Shown here piece by piece: positions 39,900-47,627 of a stretch of 64,000 nucleotides of DNA. Source of the stretch: Chloroflexota bacterium (GTDB lineage: Bacteria > Chloroflexota > Dehalococcoidia > Bin125); contig JAPPJZ010000079.1 of the NCBI GenBank assembly GCA_028874365.1, forward strand, positions 35,610 through 99,609, given 5' to 3'. The notes beneath the pieces are model-generated. The model had not been told where the DNA came from and did not search any database. It worked only from the letters and a program-made list of their open reading frames with translations. Positions within the stretch are counted from its first letter, which is position 1; every line of letters starts with the position of its first letter. Position numbers and translations under genes: made by a program.

Positions 39900-41069
39900 T
39901 TAGCTGCGATACATCGGCGCCATGAAGAACCAGACCGGCTGGGGCGCGCCCTGGGCGGCGAGCGCTTTCCGCACGGTCAGGATCAGTTTGCCCGCCTCCG
40001 TGCGTTCGAAGAACCAGTCTTCGGTCTGATGACCGCCGGGATTGGGCGCGTCGGCCAGTTCCAGCGCGGCCTCTTCGTAGTAGGCGCGAATGTCGTTGGC
40101 CAGCGCCGTCGTGTGTCCGCCCGGGATGCCGGCTTCCTTCCACGGCGTGCCATTCACGATGTTCTGGAGCACATCCAGGGCATGCGGCACGCCATCGGCG
40201 TCGACGGCGTTGCCGACTTCGCTGACCCCGCGGCGAGCGAGGGCGCGATCGTAGGCCTTGCGCAATCCCCGTGCCTCGTCCACGGCCGGCGCCAGATCGG
40301 GATCGAATCGCGGCGGCACCGTGCAACTCAATGGCTCTTCGACGCCCACGATTTCCTCGGGATGAACATCCAGCACCGGACCGGAATCGCGCTCCAACAA
40401 CGAGAACGCGCGGCGCAGCACGTCGTGCTGGAAATCGGGATCGTTGGTCTTCCCCAGCGGCCGTCCAAGCGGGAACTCGCAATGCAGCACTCGCGGCGGG
40501 CGCATGCGTTCGCCGACGGAGCGAATCGAGGTGATCGTCACGGTCGACAGACCAGCCGCCTCGAAGACGTGGGCCAGCGTACACACGGTACGCGAGCAGA
40601 GCGGTCAAACCGGGGTCAGGAAGACAACGTCGACGCCGTCGGCCTTGAGCTCGGCTGCGCATGCCGGACCGGAGTCGTTGCGGATCGTGGCGACATCGTC
40701 GGGCTGATTGCCGGCAAACGCGTAGTGCTTCGAGGCAACCGAGCCGATGATGCCCTGTTCGACCAGCTCATCCAGGCGTGCCAAGGGATAGACGACGTTG
40801 TAGTCGATGCCGAATGCGGAGCGGTCGAAGTTGGGGCTCCAGTGGCCCATCACCAGCTGGCGGTCGTCGTGGTCAAGCGCGCGATAGCTGGTGTCGGTTA
40901 CCGTGAACGACTCCCCGCCGCGCGGATACAGGGCCGCCGAGGTCACGACCGCCACTCTCGCTTCGGACAGCGGCGGTGGCACGGTCCAGGCCGTCTCGGA
41001 GAACTCGGGGACGGGCTGCTGGCCGACCTGTGCTCGTATCAGGGCGTCGCCAGATGGTTGCTCTGCCAT
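39900..41069 (-). CDS. Probable selenoprotein, glycine/sarcosine/betaine reductase selenoprotein B (GrdB)-like
   Basis: Two co-linear ORFs (41069-40605 and a Met-less continuation to 39900) lie in the same frame and are separated only by one TGA at 40605-40607. Reading it as Sec155 gives one 389-aa protein. The junction reads LTPV-U-PLCSRTVC, so Sec155, Cys158 and Cys163 form a UxxC redox motif, at the place where GrdB has its UxxCxxC. The context (GVDVVFLTPV before, LAHVFEAAGLSTVTITS after) is typical of the GrdB/PrdB family, in which reductive cleavage is carried out by Sec. A SECIS-like hairpin starts 7 nt after the UGA. It lies 38 nt downstream of the carboxylase gene. A premature-stop pseudogene or sequence error is the alternative. 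The substrate is unknown. Confidence 0.78.
40573..40597 (-). promoter_or_regulatory. SECIS-like hairpin downstream of the in-frame UGA
   Basis: On the mRNA the UGA (40607-40605) is followed after 11 nt by GCGUAC, a 5-nt loop CGUGU and GUACGC, a perfect 6-bp stem. After a C/U mismatch three more pairs (one a G/U wobble) extend it to 40597-40573. The apical loop has G at its second position and begins 18 nt after the UGA. This agrees with the bacterial SECIS model of an apical loop 16-37 nt downstream with a G in the first two loop positions. Confidence 0.7.
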
Positions 41070-41107
41070 TGATTACTTCCTCACGCTGGACTTGCGCTGT
41101 TTGAGAT

Positions 41108-44100
41108 TTACCACGTGTCGATGTTAGGCCGCCGGCCGCGACGGATCGGCTCCGGGTTCTCGCAGGCCATCAGTCCTCGGACGATCCAGCGGCGGGTGTC
41201 GGCCGGATCGATCACGCCGTCGTTCTCGTGGACCGAGGCCGAGTTGATCGCGTTGCCCCGCCAATAGGCGTCGGCGACCAGCGCCTCGTAGCGGGCGGCG
41301 CGTTCCTCGATGTCCCCGATCGCTTCCAGCTCGGCCCGGTTGCCCAGGCGGACAGCCGCTTCGAGATTCATGCCGCCCAGCTCGGCCGTCGGCCAAGCGA
41401 GCGCGAATAGCGGCGCACGCGAGCTGCCGGTCATCATTGCCTGCGCCGCCAGACCGTAGGACTTGCGCAGGATGATCGTGAATCGCGGCGACTGCGCGTT
41501 GGCCAGCGTGACGAAGACGTTGTTGCACTTGCGGGCGAGGCCGGTGCGCTCGATGTCGGGTCCGACCATCATCCCGGTCGTGTCGACCAGCACGAGGATG
41601 GGGATGTTGAAGCAGTCGCAGAGCTGCGCGAAGCGGCAGAGCTTGTCGGCGCCATCGCTGTCGACTGCGCCACCAAGATGTTCGTTGTTGTTCGCGATCA
41701 CGCCGATCGGGTGGCCCTCAATGCGGATCAGCGAAGTGATGATCCCGACGCCAAACTCGCCGCGTAACTCGAGCACCGAGTCGATGTCGGCCATCTGCTC
41801 GATCACCTTGCGCACGCTGAAGGGTCGCTTGCGGTTCTCGGGAATCGCGTGTCGCAGGTGTCGCTGATCAACGCAATCCCAGCTCGGAATCGAGCCCTGG
41901 AAATAGGACAGATACTGCTTCGCCGCAGCGATCGCCTCGTGTTCGTCCTCGACCAGGATGTCGACGCTGCCGGCCGGGCCGAGATCGGACATCGGGCCGA
42001 TCTCTTCGGGCGTAAACAGGCCGAGCCCGCCACCCTCGATGGTTGCGGGTCCGCCCATGCCGATGTTGGCGTCGCGGGTGGCGATGATGCAGTCGGTGAT
42101 GCCCAGGATCGATGCGTTGCCAGCGAATGTACGGCCCGCTGTGATCCCGATCATAGGCACCGTGCCGCTGATTCGCGCCATCATGTCGTACGTCGGCACC
42201 CACTGGCCGGCAGACGAGACATCGGAGAAATCGGTGTCACCGGATCGGCCGCCGGCGCCCTCGGCCCAGACGATCAACGGCGTCGCCTGTTCGTCGGCGA
42301 ACTTGATCACCCGGTCGGTCTTCTGGTGGCCCATCATGCCCTGGGTGCCGGCCCAGACCGTCTCGTCGTACATCGCGACCAGGGTGGTCGCGCGGTTTTC
42401 GTCGAACAGGTTGCCGTTGACTGTGCCGATTCCGGTAATCATGCCGTCGGCCGGCGCGCGCACCCGCATTTCTTCAATAGACATGATTCTGTGTCGAGCA
42501 GGCAGGACCAGTTCTCCCATCTCGACCCAGCTGCCGTCGTCGACCAGCTCCGCCAGGCTCTCGCGCTGCGTCAGCTTGCCCTTCTCGTGCCGGCGCTCCA
42601 CCCAGGGCTGGCGGTTTTCGTCCTTGCCGGCGTCGAGATTGTCAAACAGCTTTTGCAGATCGGGCCGGATGTAGTCGAGAGCGATTTCCTGCTGTTCTTC
42701 GCGAATCGCGTCGCCGACGTCGGCCTGCTCAATGAAGGCGAGCGGGTGTCCTTCGTAGACCACGTCGCCGACCGCGACCGTGAGCTGTCGCAGGTAGCCG
42801 CCGATGTCGGAGTTGATGATGTGCTCCATCTTCATCGAGTCCATCACGAACATCTGCTGGCCCTCGCGAACGGCGTCACCTTCTTCGACCAGGATCTGGA
42901 TGATCGTGCCCTGTAGCGGAGAGTCGATCGGCTCCGTCCCCGGCGGCCCCACGATGTTCGGCGCCGGCTGTGTCCCCGGCGTCATCGTCGCGACGCCCTG
43001 CTGCGCCCTGGTCCCTGAGCCTTCGCGGAAGTAGTTCAGTCCGGCGAGCGGATCGAGCGTGTCGAGTTGCGCTCCTGCAAGTCCGGCCTGCGAATCGGAA
43101 GCGCCATTTTGAGCGGGCAGATCGAGCTCCGGCTCCGCAGCAAGCTCTGCGACATGGTCATCAACCCAGCGGGTGTAGATCGCGCCAGACCCGAAGTCGT
43201 CGTGCGCCAACGAATGTTCCAGGAATGACAGGTTGGCCTCAACCCCCTCGATCCGAAACTCCTTGAGCGCGCGGCGCGTCCTACCAACGACATCGCCGAA
43301 ATCCGCTGAGGACGAGTAGGCGATCACTTTGGCCAGCAGTGAATCGAAGTTGGGATTTGTCGTGTAGCCGGGATAGCCGTAGGTGTCAACCCGCACGCCG
43401 GGTCCCGAAGGAGGCTCGAACGCGGTCAACGTCCCGCCGGACGGACGCACATCGCCGCTCGGCTCCATGCGCTCCATGTTGACACGCGCCTGAATCGCGT
43501 AGCCACGAGCGGCCGGAACGTCCGCTTGAGAGAGTCCGATCTTCGCCAGCGATTCTCCGCCCGCGATCCGGAGCTGCGCGCGGACGAGATCGACGCCGGT
43601 CACTTCTTCGGTCACCGTGTGCTCGACCTGGAGACGCGGATTCGCCTCGATGAAGGCCAGATCAGTCTCATCGTTGCTGTTGACCAGGAATTCGAACGTG
43701 CCCAGACTGCGGTAGCGGTCCGACGCCGCCAGGCGAACGGCGGCGGACGTCAGTCGCTCGCGCGTCTCATCCGAGATCGACGGGCTCGGCGCCCATTCGA
43801 CGACCTTCTGATGCCGCCGCTGCAGGCTGCACTCGCGTTCGCCCAGGTGCGCGACCGCGCCGGAGCCGTCGCCGATGATTTGCACTTCGACGTGACGCGC
43901 AGTGGTCATCAGGCGTTCGACCAGCAGGTCGCCGTTGCCGAACGCTGTGGCAGCCTCCGACTGGCAACGCTCGAACGCCTCGGCAATCTGATCCTCGGTC
44001 GTGACTACACGCATTCCCCGTCCGCCTCCTCCCGCGATCGCCTTGAGCACCATCGCACCGTCATCGCCGAGCGATCGGAAAAAGTCGCTCGCGCCTTCGA

Positions 44101-44518
44101 GATTGACGGCTGCTTCGGTCCCGGGCAGAACAGGAACGTTCAGCTCCACGGCCAATGCTCGCGCCCGCGCCTTGTCGCCGAACAGTTCCAATGATTCTGG
44201 CGTCGGGCCAACAAAGGTAATCCCGGCCGCGTCACACTGCCGCGACAGTTCCGCGCTCTCCGCGAGGAAGCCGTATCCCGGATGCAGCGCGTCGCAACCG
44301 GCGTCAATCGCAGCGCCGACGACCGACTCGACATCGAGGTAGGCGCGAGTCCCGGCGCCTTCCAACGACACCGCCTCGTCGGCCAACCGCAGAGGCAGCG
44401 AGTTGGCGTCGTCCTGGGAATGGATCGCGACGGAGGCGACGCCAAGTTCGCGCGCGGCGCGGATGATCCGAATAGCGATTTCGCCACGATTGGCGACCAA
44501 CAGTTTGCTGACAGGCAT
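41108..44518 (-). CDS. Single-chain acyl-CoA carboxylase (BC-BCCP-CT fusion)
   Basis: A 1136-aa enzyme with all parts of a biotin-dependent acyl-CoA carboxylase in one chain. Residues 1-450 are biotin carboxylase (LLVANRGEIAIRIIRAARELG, KAIAGGGGRGMR, FIEANPRLQVEHTVTEEVTG). The biotin carrier has VMDSMKMEH with biotinyl Lys563. Residues about 620-1136 are the carboxyltransferase (TGIGTVNGN, ATTLVAMYDETVWAGTQGMMGHQKTDR, GPATIEGGG, AQAMMTGS). This layout matches the single-chain long-chain acyl-CoA carboxylases (LCC) known from mycobacteria; the substrate here is not readable. It is followed by the selenoprotein gene and is divergent from the gene at 44625. Confidence 0.93.
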   Translation of the reverse strand: MPVSKLLVANRGEIAIRIIRAARELGVASVAIHSQDDANSLPLRLADEAVSLEGAGTRAYLDVESVVGAAIDAGCDALHPGYGFLAESAELSRQCDAAGITFVGPTPESLELFGDKARARALAVELNVPVLPGTEAAVNLEGASDFFRSLGDDGAMVLKAIAGGGGRGMRVVTTEDQIAEAFERCQSEAATAFGNGDLLVERLMTTARHVEVQIIGDGSGAVAHLGERECSLQRRHQKVVEWAPSPSISDETRERLTSAAVRLAASDRYRSLGTFEFLVNSNDETDLAFIEANPRLQVEHTVTEEVTGVDLVRAQLRIAGGESLAKIGLSQADVPAARGYAIQARVNMERMEPSGDVRPSGGTLTAFEPPSGPGVRVDTYGYPGYTTNPNFDSLLAKVIAYSSSADFGDVVGRTRRALKEFRIEGVEANLSFLEHSLAHDDFGSGAIYTRWVDDHVAELAAEPELDLPAQNGASDSQAGLAGAQLDTLDPLAGLNYFREGSGTRAQQGVATMTPGTQPAPNIVGPPGTEPIDSPLQGTIIQILVEEGDAVREGQQMFVMDSMKMEHIINSDIGGYLRQLTVAVGDVVYEGHPLAFIEQADVGDAIREEQQEIALDYIRPDLQKLFDNLDAGKDENRQPWVERRHEKGKLTQRESLAELVDDGSWVEMGELVLPARHRIMSIEEMRVRAPADGMITGIGTVNGNLFDENRATTLVAMYDETVWAGTQGMMGHQKTDRVIKFADEQATPLIVWAEGAGGRSGDTDFSDVSSAGQWVPTYDMMARISGTVPMIGITAGRTFAGNASILGITDCIIATRDANIGMGGPATIEGGGLGLFTPEEIGPMSDLGPAGSVDILVEDEHEAIAAAKQYLSYFQGSIPSWDCVDQRHLRHAIPENRKRPFSVRKVIEQMADIDSVLELRGEFGVGIITSLIRIEGHPIGVIANNNEHLGGAVDSDGADKLCRFAQLCDCFNIPILVLVDTTGMMVGPDIERTGLARKCNNVFVTLANAQSPRFTIILRKSYGLAAQAMMTGSSRAPLFALAWPTAELGGMNLEAAVRLGNRAELEAIGDIEERAARYEALVADAYWRGNAINSASVHENDGVIDPADTRRWIVRGLMACENPEPIRRGRRPNIDTW

Positions 44519-44587
44519 AAGGGTTCCTCCGTCGGAGAGCAGAATACTGGCGCTCCCGACATGGACATTCGGCGCTCACGGCTGTGC

Positions 44588-44593
44588 TAGGTT
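44588..44593 (+). promoter_or_regulatory. -10 element (TAGGTT) upstream of the 44625 gene
   Basis: GTGCTAGGTT lies 31 nt before the ATG, with GAAGGAG between. It shares the GTGCTAGG core with the lexA -10 region at 11801-11810. Confidence 0.35.
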
Positions 44594-44624
44594 GCGCTCG
44601 TGCGACGACTCGAAGGAGATACCG

Positions 44625-45209
44625 ATGACTACCCAAACAGCACCGACAGCAACCGCCGCCGAGGTTTGGACACGCGAACGTGTACTTGAACTGAGCCGCG
44701 AGGAACTGATCGCGCTTTGGGGCGAAGCGCAGGCTGTCGACATGGCGGAGCTGAACGGCGAGTACGAGGGCCTCGTGCCCAATGCCGGCGACCCCGAGGC
44801 CGAAGCCCGCACGGCCGACGTGATGTACAACGAACACAGCGCGATCGGCTACTGGCTGGGCAAGGCCTACACGCCGCTAACCGAAACCACCGGCGACGGC
44901 TACAACCGCTGGCGCCGGGCGGGCGGCAAGGTGGAGCGCAATATCCGCTTCGGCACGGAGATGGGTCCGTCGCTAATCGATGGCAAGCCGGCTCTGTTGA
45001 TGTGCTACGGCGCCTACGTTCGTGCCGACGGCAGCCAGCCGCGCTCAACGCTGATTGACGAGATTCGCAAGCTGGCCGAGGGCGTCTACCTCGGCATGGG
45101 CACCGTCGAGGAGGCGGACGGCAGCCGTTCGCGGCCAGGCCACTTCGCGATGGTCGGTCCAGTCGGGGAATGGGTCGGTGTGGACGACCCTGACGCCGAA
45201 ATCGAGTAG
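44625..45209 (+). CDS. Conserved-looking protein of unknown function
   Basis: A 194-aa soluble protein from an ATG with GAAGGAG 6-7 nt upstream. It has an N-terminal helix (VLELSREELIALWGEAQAVDM), an AELNGEYEG segment, then several Trp/Tyr-rich strands: IGYWLGKAYTPL, YNRWRRAGGKVERNIRFGTEMG, ALLMCYGAYV and YLGMGTVEE. The NGEYEG and GYWLGK segments would fit a lipocalin- or GxWxG-like beta barrel, but I cannot assign a family. It is divergent from the carboxylase and convergent with the SRPBCC gene. Confidence 0.7.
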   Translation: MTTQTAPTATAAEVWTRERVLELSREELIALWGEAQAVDMAELNGEYEGLVPNAGDPEAEARTADVMYNEHSAIGYWLGKAYTPLTETTGDGYNRWRRAGGKVERNIRFGTEMGPSLIDGKPALLMCYGAYVRADGSQPRSTLIDEIRKLAEGVYLGMGTVEEADGSRSRPGHFAMVGPVGEWVGVDDPDAEIE

Positions 45210-45231
45210 CCGAACGTACCCATAGAGGCGT

Positions 45232-46125
45232 TCAGGCAGCCTGCGCCAGTTCGGCGGCCAACTTGTCGAAGCTCTCGACCCAGCCTTGATCGGCTCCCTC
45301 GGGAACCTGGTTGTTCGGCCAGCCTGTGTGGTCCAGGGTCAATCGAGTGCGACCGTCGCTAAGATCCTCCAGGGTGACGCTGAGCAGCATTCTTAGCAGG
45401 GCGCCGGGCTCAGGCTCAATCTCCATCGTTGCGACGAAGCTTTCGAGCGGAACGATCTCCTGGAACACACCCGTGGTACGAATCTCCGTGCCATCAGGTG
45501 TGCGTTCTGTGATTGCGTAGCGGCCACCAACACGACAGTCGATCTCGCAAGCGGGGACGGTGAAGTCATTGGGGCCGTACCAAGCGGCTAGACGATCTGC
45601 GTCGGTCCAGGCACGCCAGACGAGTTCACGAGGTGCGTCGAAGACGCGCTCGATCACCAGGGCTTGCAAGCTGCTGGAGGCCAGTGTGGCCTCGAGTTTG
45701 TCCAGCGCCTGGGCCCATCCGCCGCCGGCGCCTTCGGCCATCTGCGGGTCGGGCCAGCCGTCCTGGCGCATGGTCAGTTTTGTGCGGCCGTCGCCGAGAT
45801 CTTCGATTTCGACGGTCAGTGTCGTCTCGTCGTGCATGTCGGCCGACATTGTGGCCACAAACCGTTCGCCCGGCACGATCTCCTTGAACTCGCCGAAGTT
45901 GCGCATTTCCCAGCCGTCCGGGGAGCGCATGACCAATGAGTACTCGCCGCCAACGCGGAAGTCGAATTCACAAGTCGGGACGGTGAAGCCCTCTGGACCG
46001 TACCAACGAGCGAAATGTTCGGCCTCGGTCCAGGCCTGCCAGACGAGCGCTGCCGGCGCATCAAAGATGCGCTCGAGCTGCACGCCACGTGCATCGGTCG
46101 TGATGGTGCTTTCTGCTGCGGTCAT
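45232..46125 (-). CDS. Tandem SRPBCC (AHSA1-type) protein
   Basis: A 297-aa protein with two copies of the AHSA1/CalC-like domain: residues about 10-150 (LERIFDAPAALVWQAWTEAEHFARWYGPEGFTVP ... WAQALDKLE) and about 158-295 (IERVFDAPRELVWRAWTDADRLAAWYGPNDFTVP ... VESFDKLAAELA). The copies are clearly homologous, so they arose by duplication. Single-domain versions paired with an ArsR regulator are common; the fused double form is less usual. It overlaps the upstream arsR-type gene by 4 nt and is therefore under that regulator's promoter. Confidence 0.9.
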   Translation of the reverse strand: MTAAESTITTDARGVQLERIFDAPAALVWQAWTEAEHFARWYGPEGFTVPTCEFDFRVGGEYSLVMRSPDGWEMRNFGEFKEIVPGERFVATMSADMHDETTLTVEIEDLGDGRTKLTMRQDGWPDPQMAEGAGGGWAQALDKLEATLASSSLQALVIERVFDAPRELVWRAWTDADRLAAWYGPNDFTVPACEIDCRVGGRYAITERTPDGTEIRTTGVFQEIVPLESFVATMEIEPEPGALLRMLLSVTLEDLSDGRTRLTLDHTGWPNNQVPEGADQGWVESFDKLAAELAQAA

Positions 46126-46529
46126 CTCGGGGGCTCCTGTTCTTCGGTCTCGCCTAGCTGTGTCGTGTCACGCTCTTGATCGCCGTCAACGTGGCGCTGC
46201 AGGTCGCTGAGATACTCGTCGAGGCGATCGAGTCTCGGATCCCAGAATTGCCGGTAGCGCTCGACCCAGTCGGAGACGTCCTTGAGCGGTTCTGGGGATA
46301 GCCGGCAGGGCCGCCATTGGGCGCGGCTGCTGCGTTCGATCAGACCGGCCCGCTCCAGCACCTTGAGGTGCTTGGACACCGCGGGCAGCGTCATCTCAAA
46401 CGGCTCGGCCAGCGCGGTCACCGAGGCCTCGCCGTCGGCCAAGGTCGTCAGGATTGCCCTGCGCGTCGGGTCGGCCAGCGCTGCGAATGTGGCGCTGAGC
46501 GGATCGCGGGATGGAGCGGTGACCGGCAC
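46122..46529 (-). CDS. ArsR-family winged-helix transcriptional regulator
   Basis: A 135-aa regulator starting with GTG: FAALADPTRRAILTTLADGEASVTALAEPFEMTLPAVSKHLKVLERAGLI is the ArsR helix-turn-helix, followed by the RAQWRPCRLSPEPLKDVSDWVERYRQFWDPRLDRLDEYL helix typical of the regulator paired with SRPBCC proteins. No paired Cys metal site (ELCVCDL) is present, so a metal is probably not the signal. It probably represses its own two-gene operon through the dyad at 46538-46563. Confidence 0.92.
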   Translation of the reverse strand: MPVTAPSRDPLSATFAALADPTRRAILTTLADGEASVTALAEPFEMTLPAVSKHLKVLERAGLIERSSRAQWRPCRLSPEPLKDVSDWVERYRQFWDPRLDRLDEYLSDLQRHVDGDQERDTTQLGETEEQEPPR

Positions 46530-46537
46530 TGTATTTC

Positions 46538-46563
46538 ACCAATCGGTTATCTAACCTGCTGGT
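46538..46563. promoter_or_regulatory. 26-bp dyad, probable operator of the ArsR-type regulator
   Basis: The pattern is ACCA-N3-GGTTA-N2-TAACC-N3-TGGT, so 9 of 13 positions per half are symmetric. It begins 8 nt upstream of the regulator's GTG start on the minus strand, where it would block transcription or early elongation. The length and two-block structure fit a winged-helix dimer. Confidence 0.6.
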
Positions 46564-46621
46564 AAAGTACACTGTGTGATCAGGGACGTCAAGCCTTCCG
46601 TCGCGACTAGACGGCGGAGGC

Positions 46622-47623
46622 CTAGAAGGAAAACGCGTCGGCCCGGTTGCAGGCGTCCGCGATGTACGCCTCGATCCCGTGGCGGCGTCCCAGTTCCGGT
46701 CGCTCCCACTGCCAGCTAATCAGCACCAACCGACGAATCAGCAGGAAGAGCGGCAGCAACGAGAGCGCCTCCTCGCTGAACGGACGAATCGAGCGATAGC
46801 CGGCCACGAGGGCATCGGTAATCGCATCGAAGTAGGGCAGGTCCTCCAGACCGAAGAGAACGACCGCCAGGTCGTACTGGTGCCAGCCGAAGCCGGCGTC
46901 GTCGAAGTCGAATGCCTGGAGATTGCCTGATGGATCGATCAGGATGTTGTGCGCACGGAGATCGGCGTGAATCATCGAGTAAGTGCCTCGACGCTTGCCG
47001 TAGTCACTGAGCGTTTCGCGAATCCCCGCGCGGGCCCGAGAGAGCACGTCGCGCTGGCCCTTCGTCAGTGGGGGAATGTCCCAGAATCGTCCCCAGAACG
47101 GGTCCTCGCCAACGTAGCCGGGGACATCGAAGGCATGCCTCGTGAACGCGGGCGGCGGCGCCCAGGCGCTCGCCTGATTGTTCATGGCAGCCAGGACCCG
47201 ACCGATCTGATGAAAGTGGTCGACCGCCCCTGTCTCATCGGTTTCGTCCTCGATGACCGAGCTCAGGAGCTCGCCCTCGAGCCAGTTCACCAGTCCGACG
47301 GCCCGGCTCGACTCCCCATCAGGCGTCGGGATCGTGGCATAACCGGGGCCGTCCAGTGTTCGCACCCCGACCGGCACACGAATCCCCGCATCGTTGAGCG
47401 CCTGCGTCCAGAGCAGTTCCGATTCGAGTTCGGGCAGCGTGTGGTAGCCGGGCCGGTGAATCCGTAGCGCATAGCGCCGTCGATCGGGCATGTCGAGCCG
47501 GAAGACGGTATTTTCGCTGCGCGAGACCAACTCCATCGCTTCGGGCTGTAGCCCCCAGGAGGGGAGTGACTGTTCCGCGATCGCGTACAGATCGGCGTCG
47601 CTCAGATTCGTCGGCTCGGGCAT
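46622..47623 (-). CDS. Aminoglycoside phosphotransferase (APH)/kinase family protein
   Basis: A 333-aa kinase-fold protein: SRSENTVFRLDMPDRRRYALRIHRPGYHT is the nucleotide loop with the Arg-rich strand, YSMIHADLRAHNILID is the catalytic loop (HxDxxxxN) and LQAFDFDDAGFG the metal-binding DFD. APH-fold small-molecule kinases include hydroxylysine kinase, homoserine kinase II and SrkA. It starts 4 nt after an AGXT2L-like PLP enzyme, which makes a role as the small-molecule kinase for that lyase plausible. Confidence 0.88.
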   Translation of the reverse strand: MPEPTNLSDADLYAIAEQSLPSWGLQPEAMELVSRSENTVFRLDMPDRRRYALRIHRPGYHTLPELESELLWTQALNDAGIRVPVGVRTLDGPGYATIPTPDGESSRAVGLVNWLEGELLSSVIEDETDETGAVDHFHQIGRVLAAMNNQASAWAPPPAFTRHAFDVPGYVGEDPFWGRFWDIPPLTKGQRDVLSRARAGIRETLSDYGKRRGTYSMIHADLRAHNILIDPSGNLQAFDFDDAGFGWHQYDLAVVLFGLEDLPYFDAITDALVAGYRSIRPFSEEALSLLPLFLLIRRLVLISWQWERPELGRRHGIEAYIADACNRADAFSF

Positions 47624-47627
47624 CGGC

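Noticed and set aside
39900-40586. Separate gene starting at the first Met after the TGA, next to a truncated 154-aa gene at 40605-41069
   Set aside because: Both pieces are in one frame, together match one family, and the redox motif spans the TGA with a SECIS-like hairpin; a single Sec-containing gene is the simpler reading.
41849-42916. 355-aa plus-strand ORF opposite the acyl-CoA carboxylase
   Set aside because: It is a shadow of the strongly conserved carboxyltransferase and biotin-carrier region.
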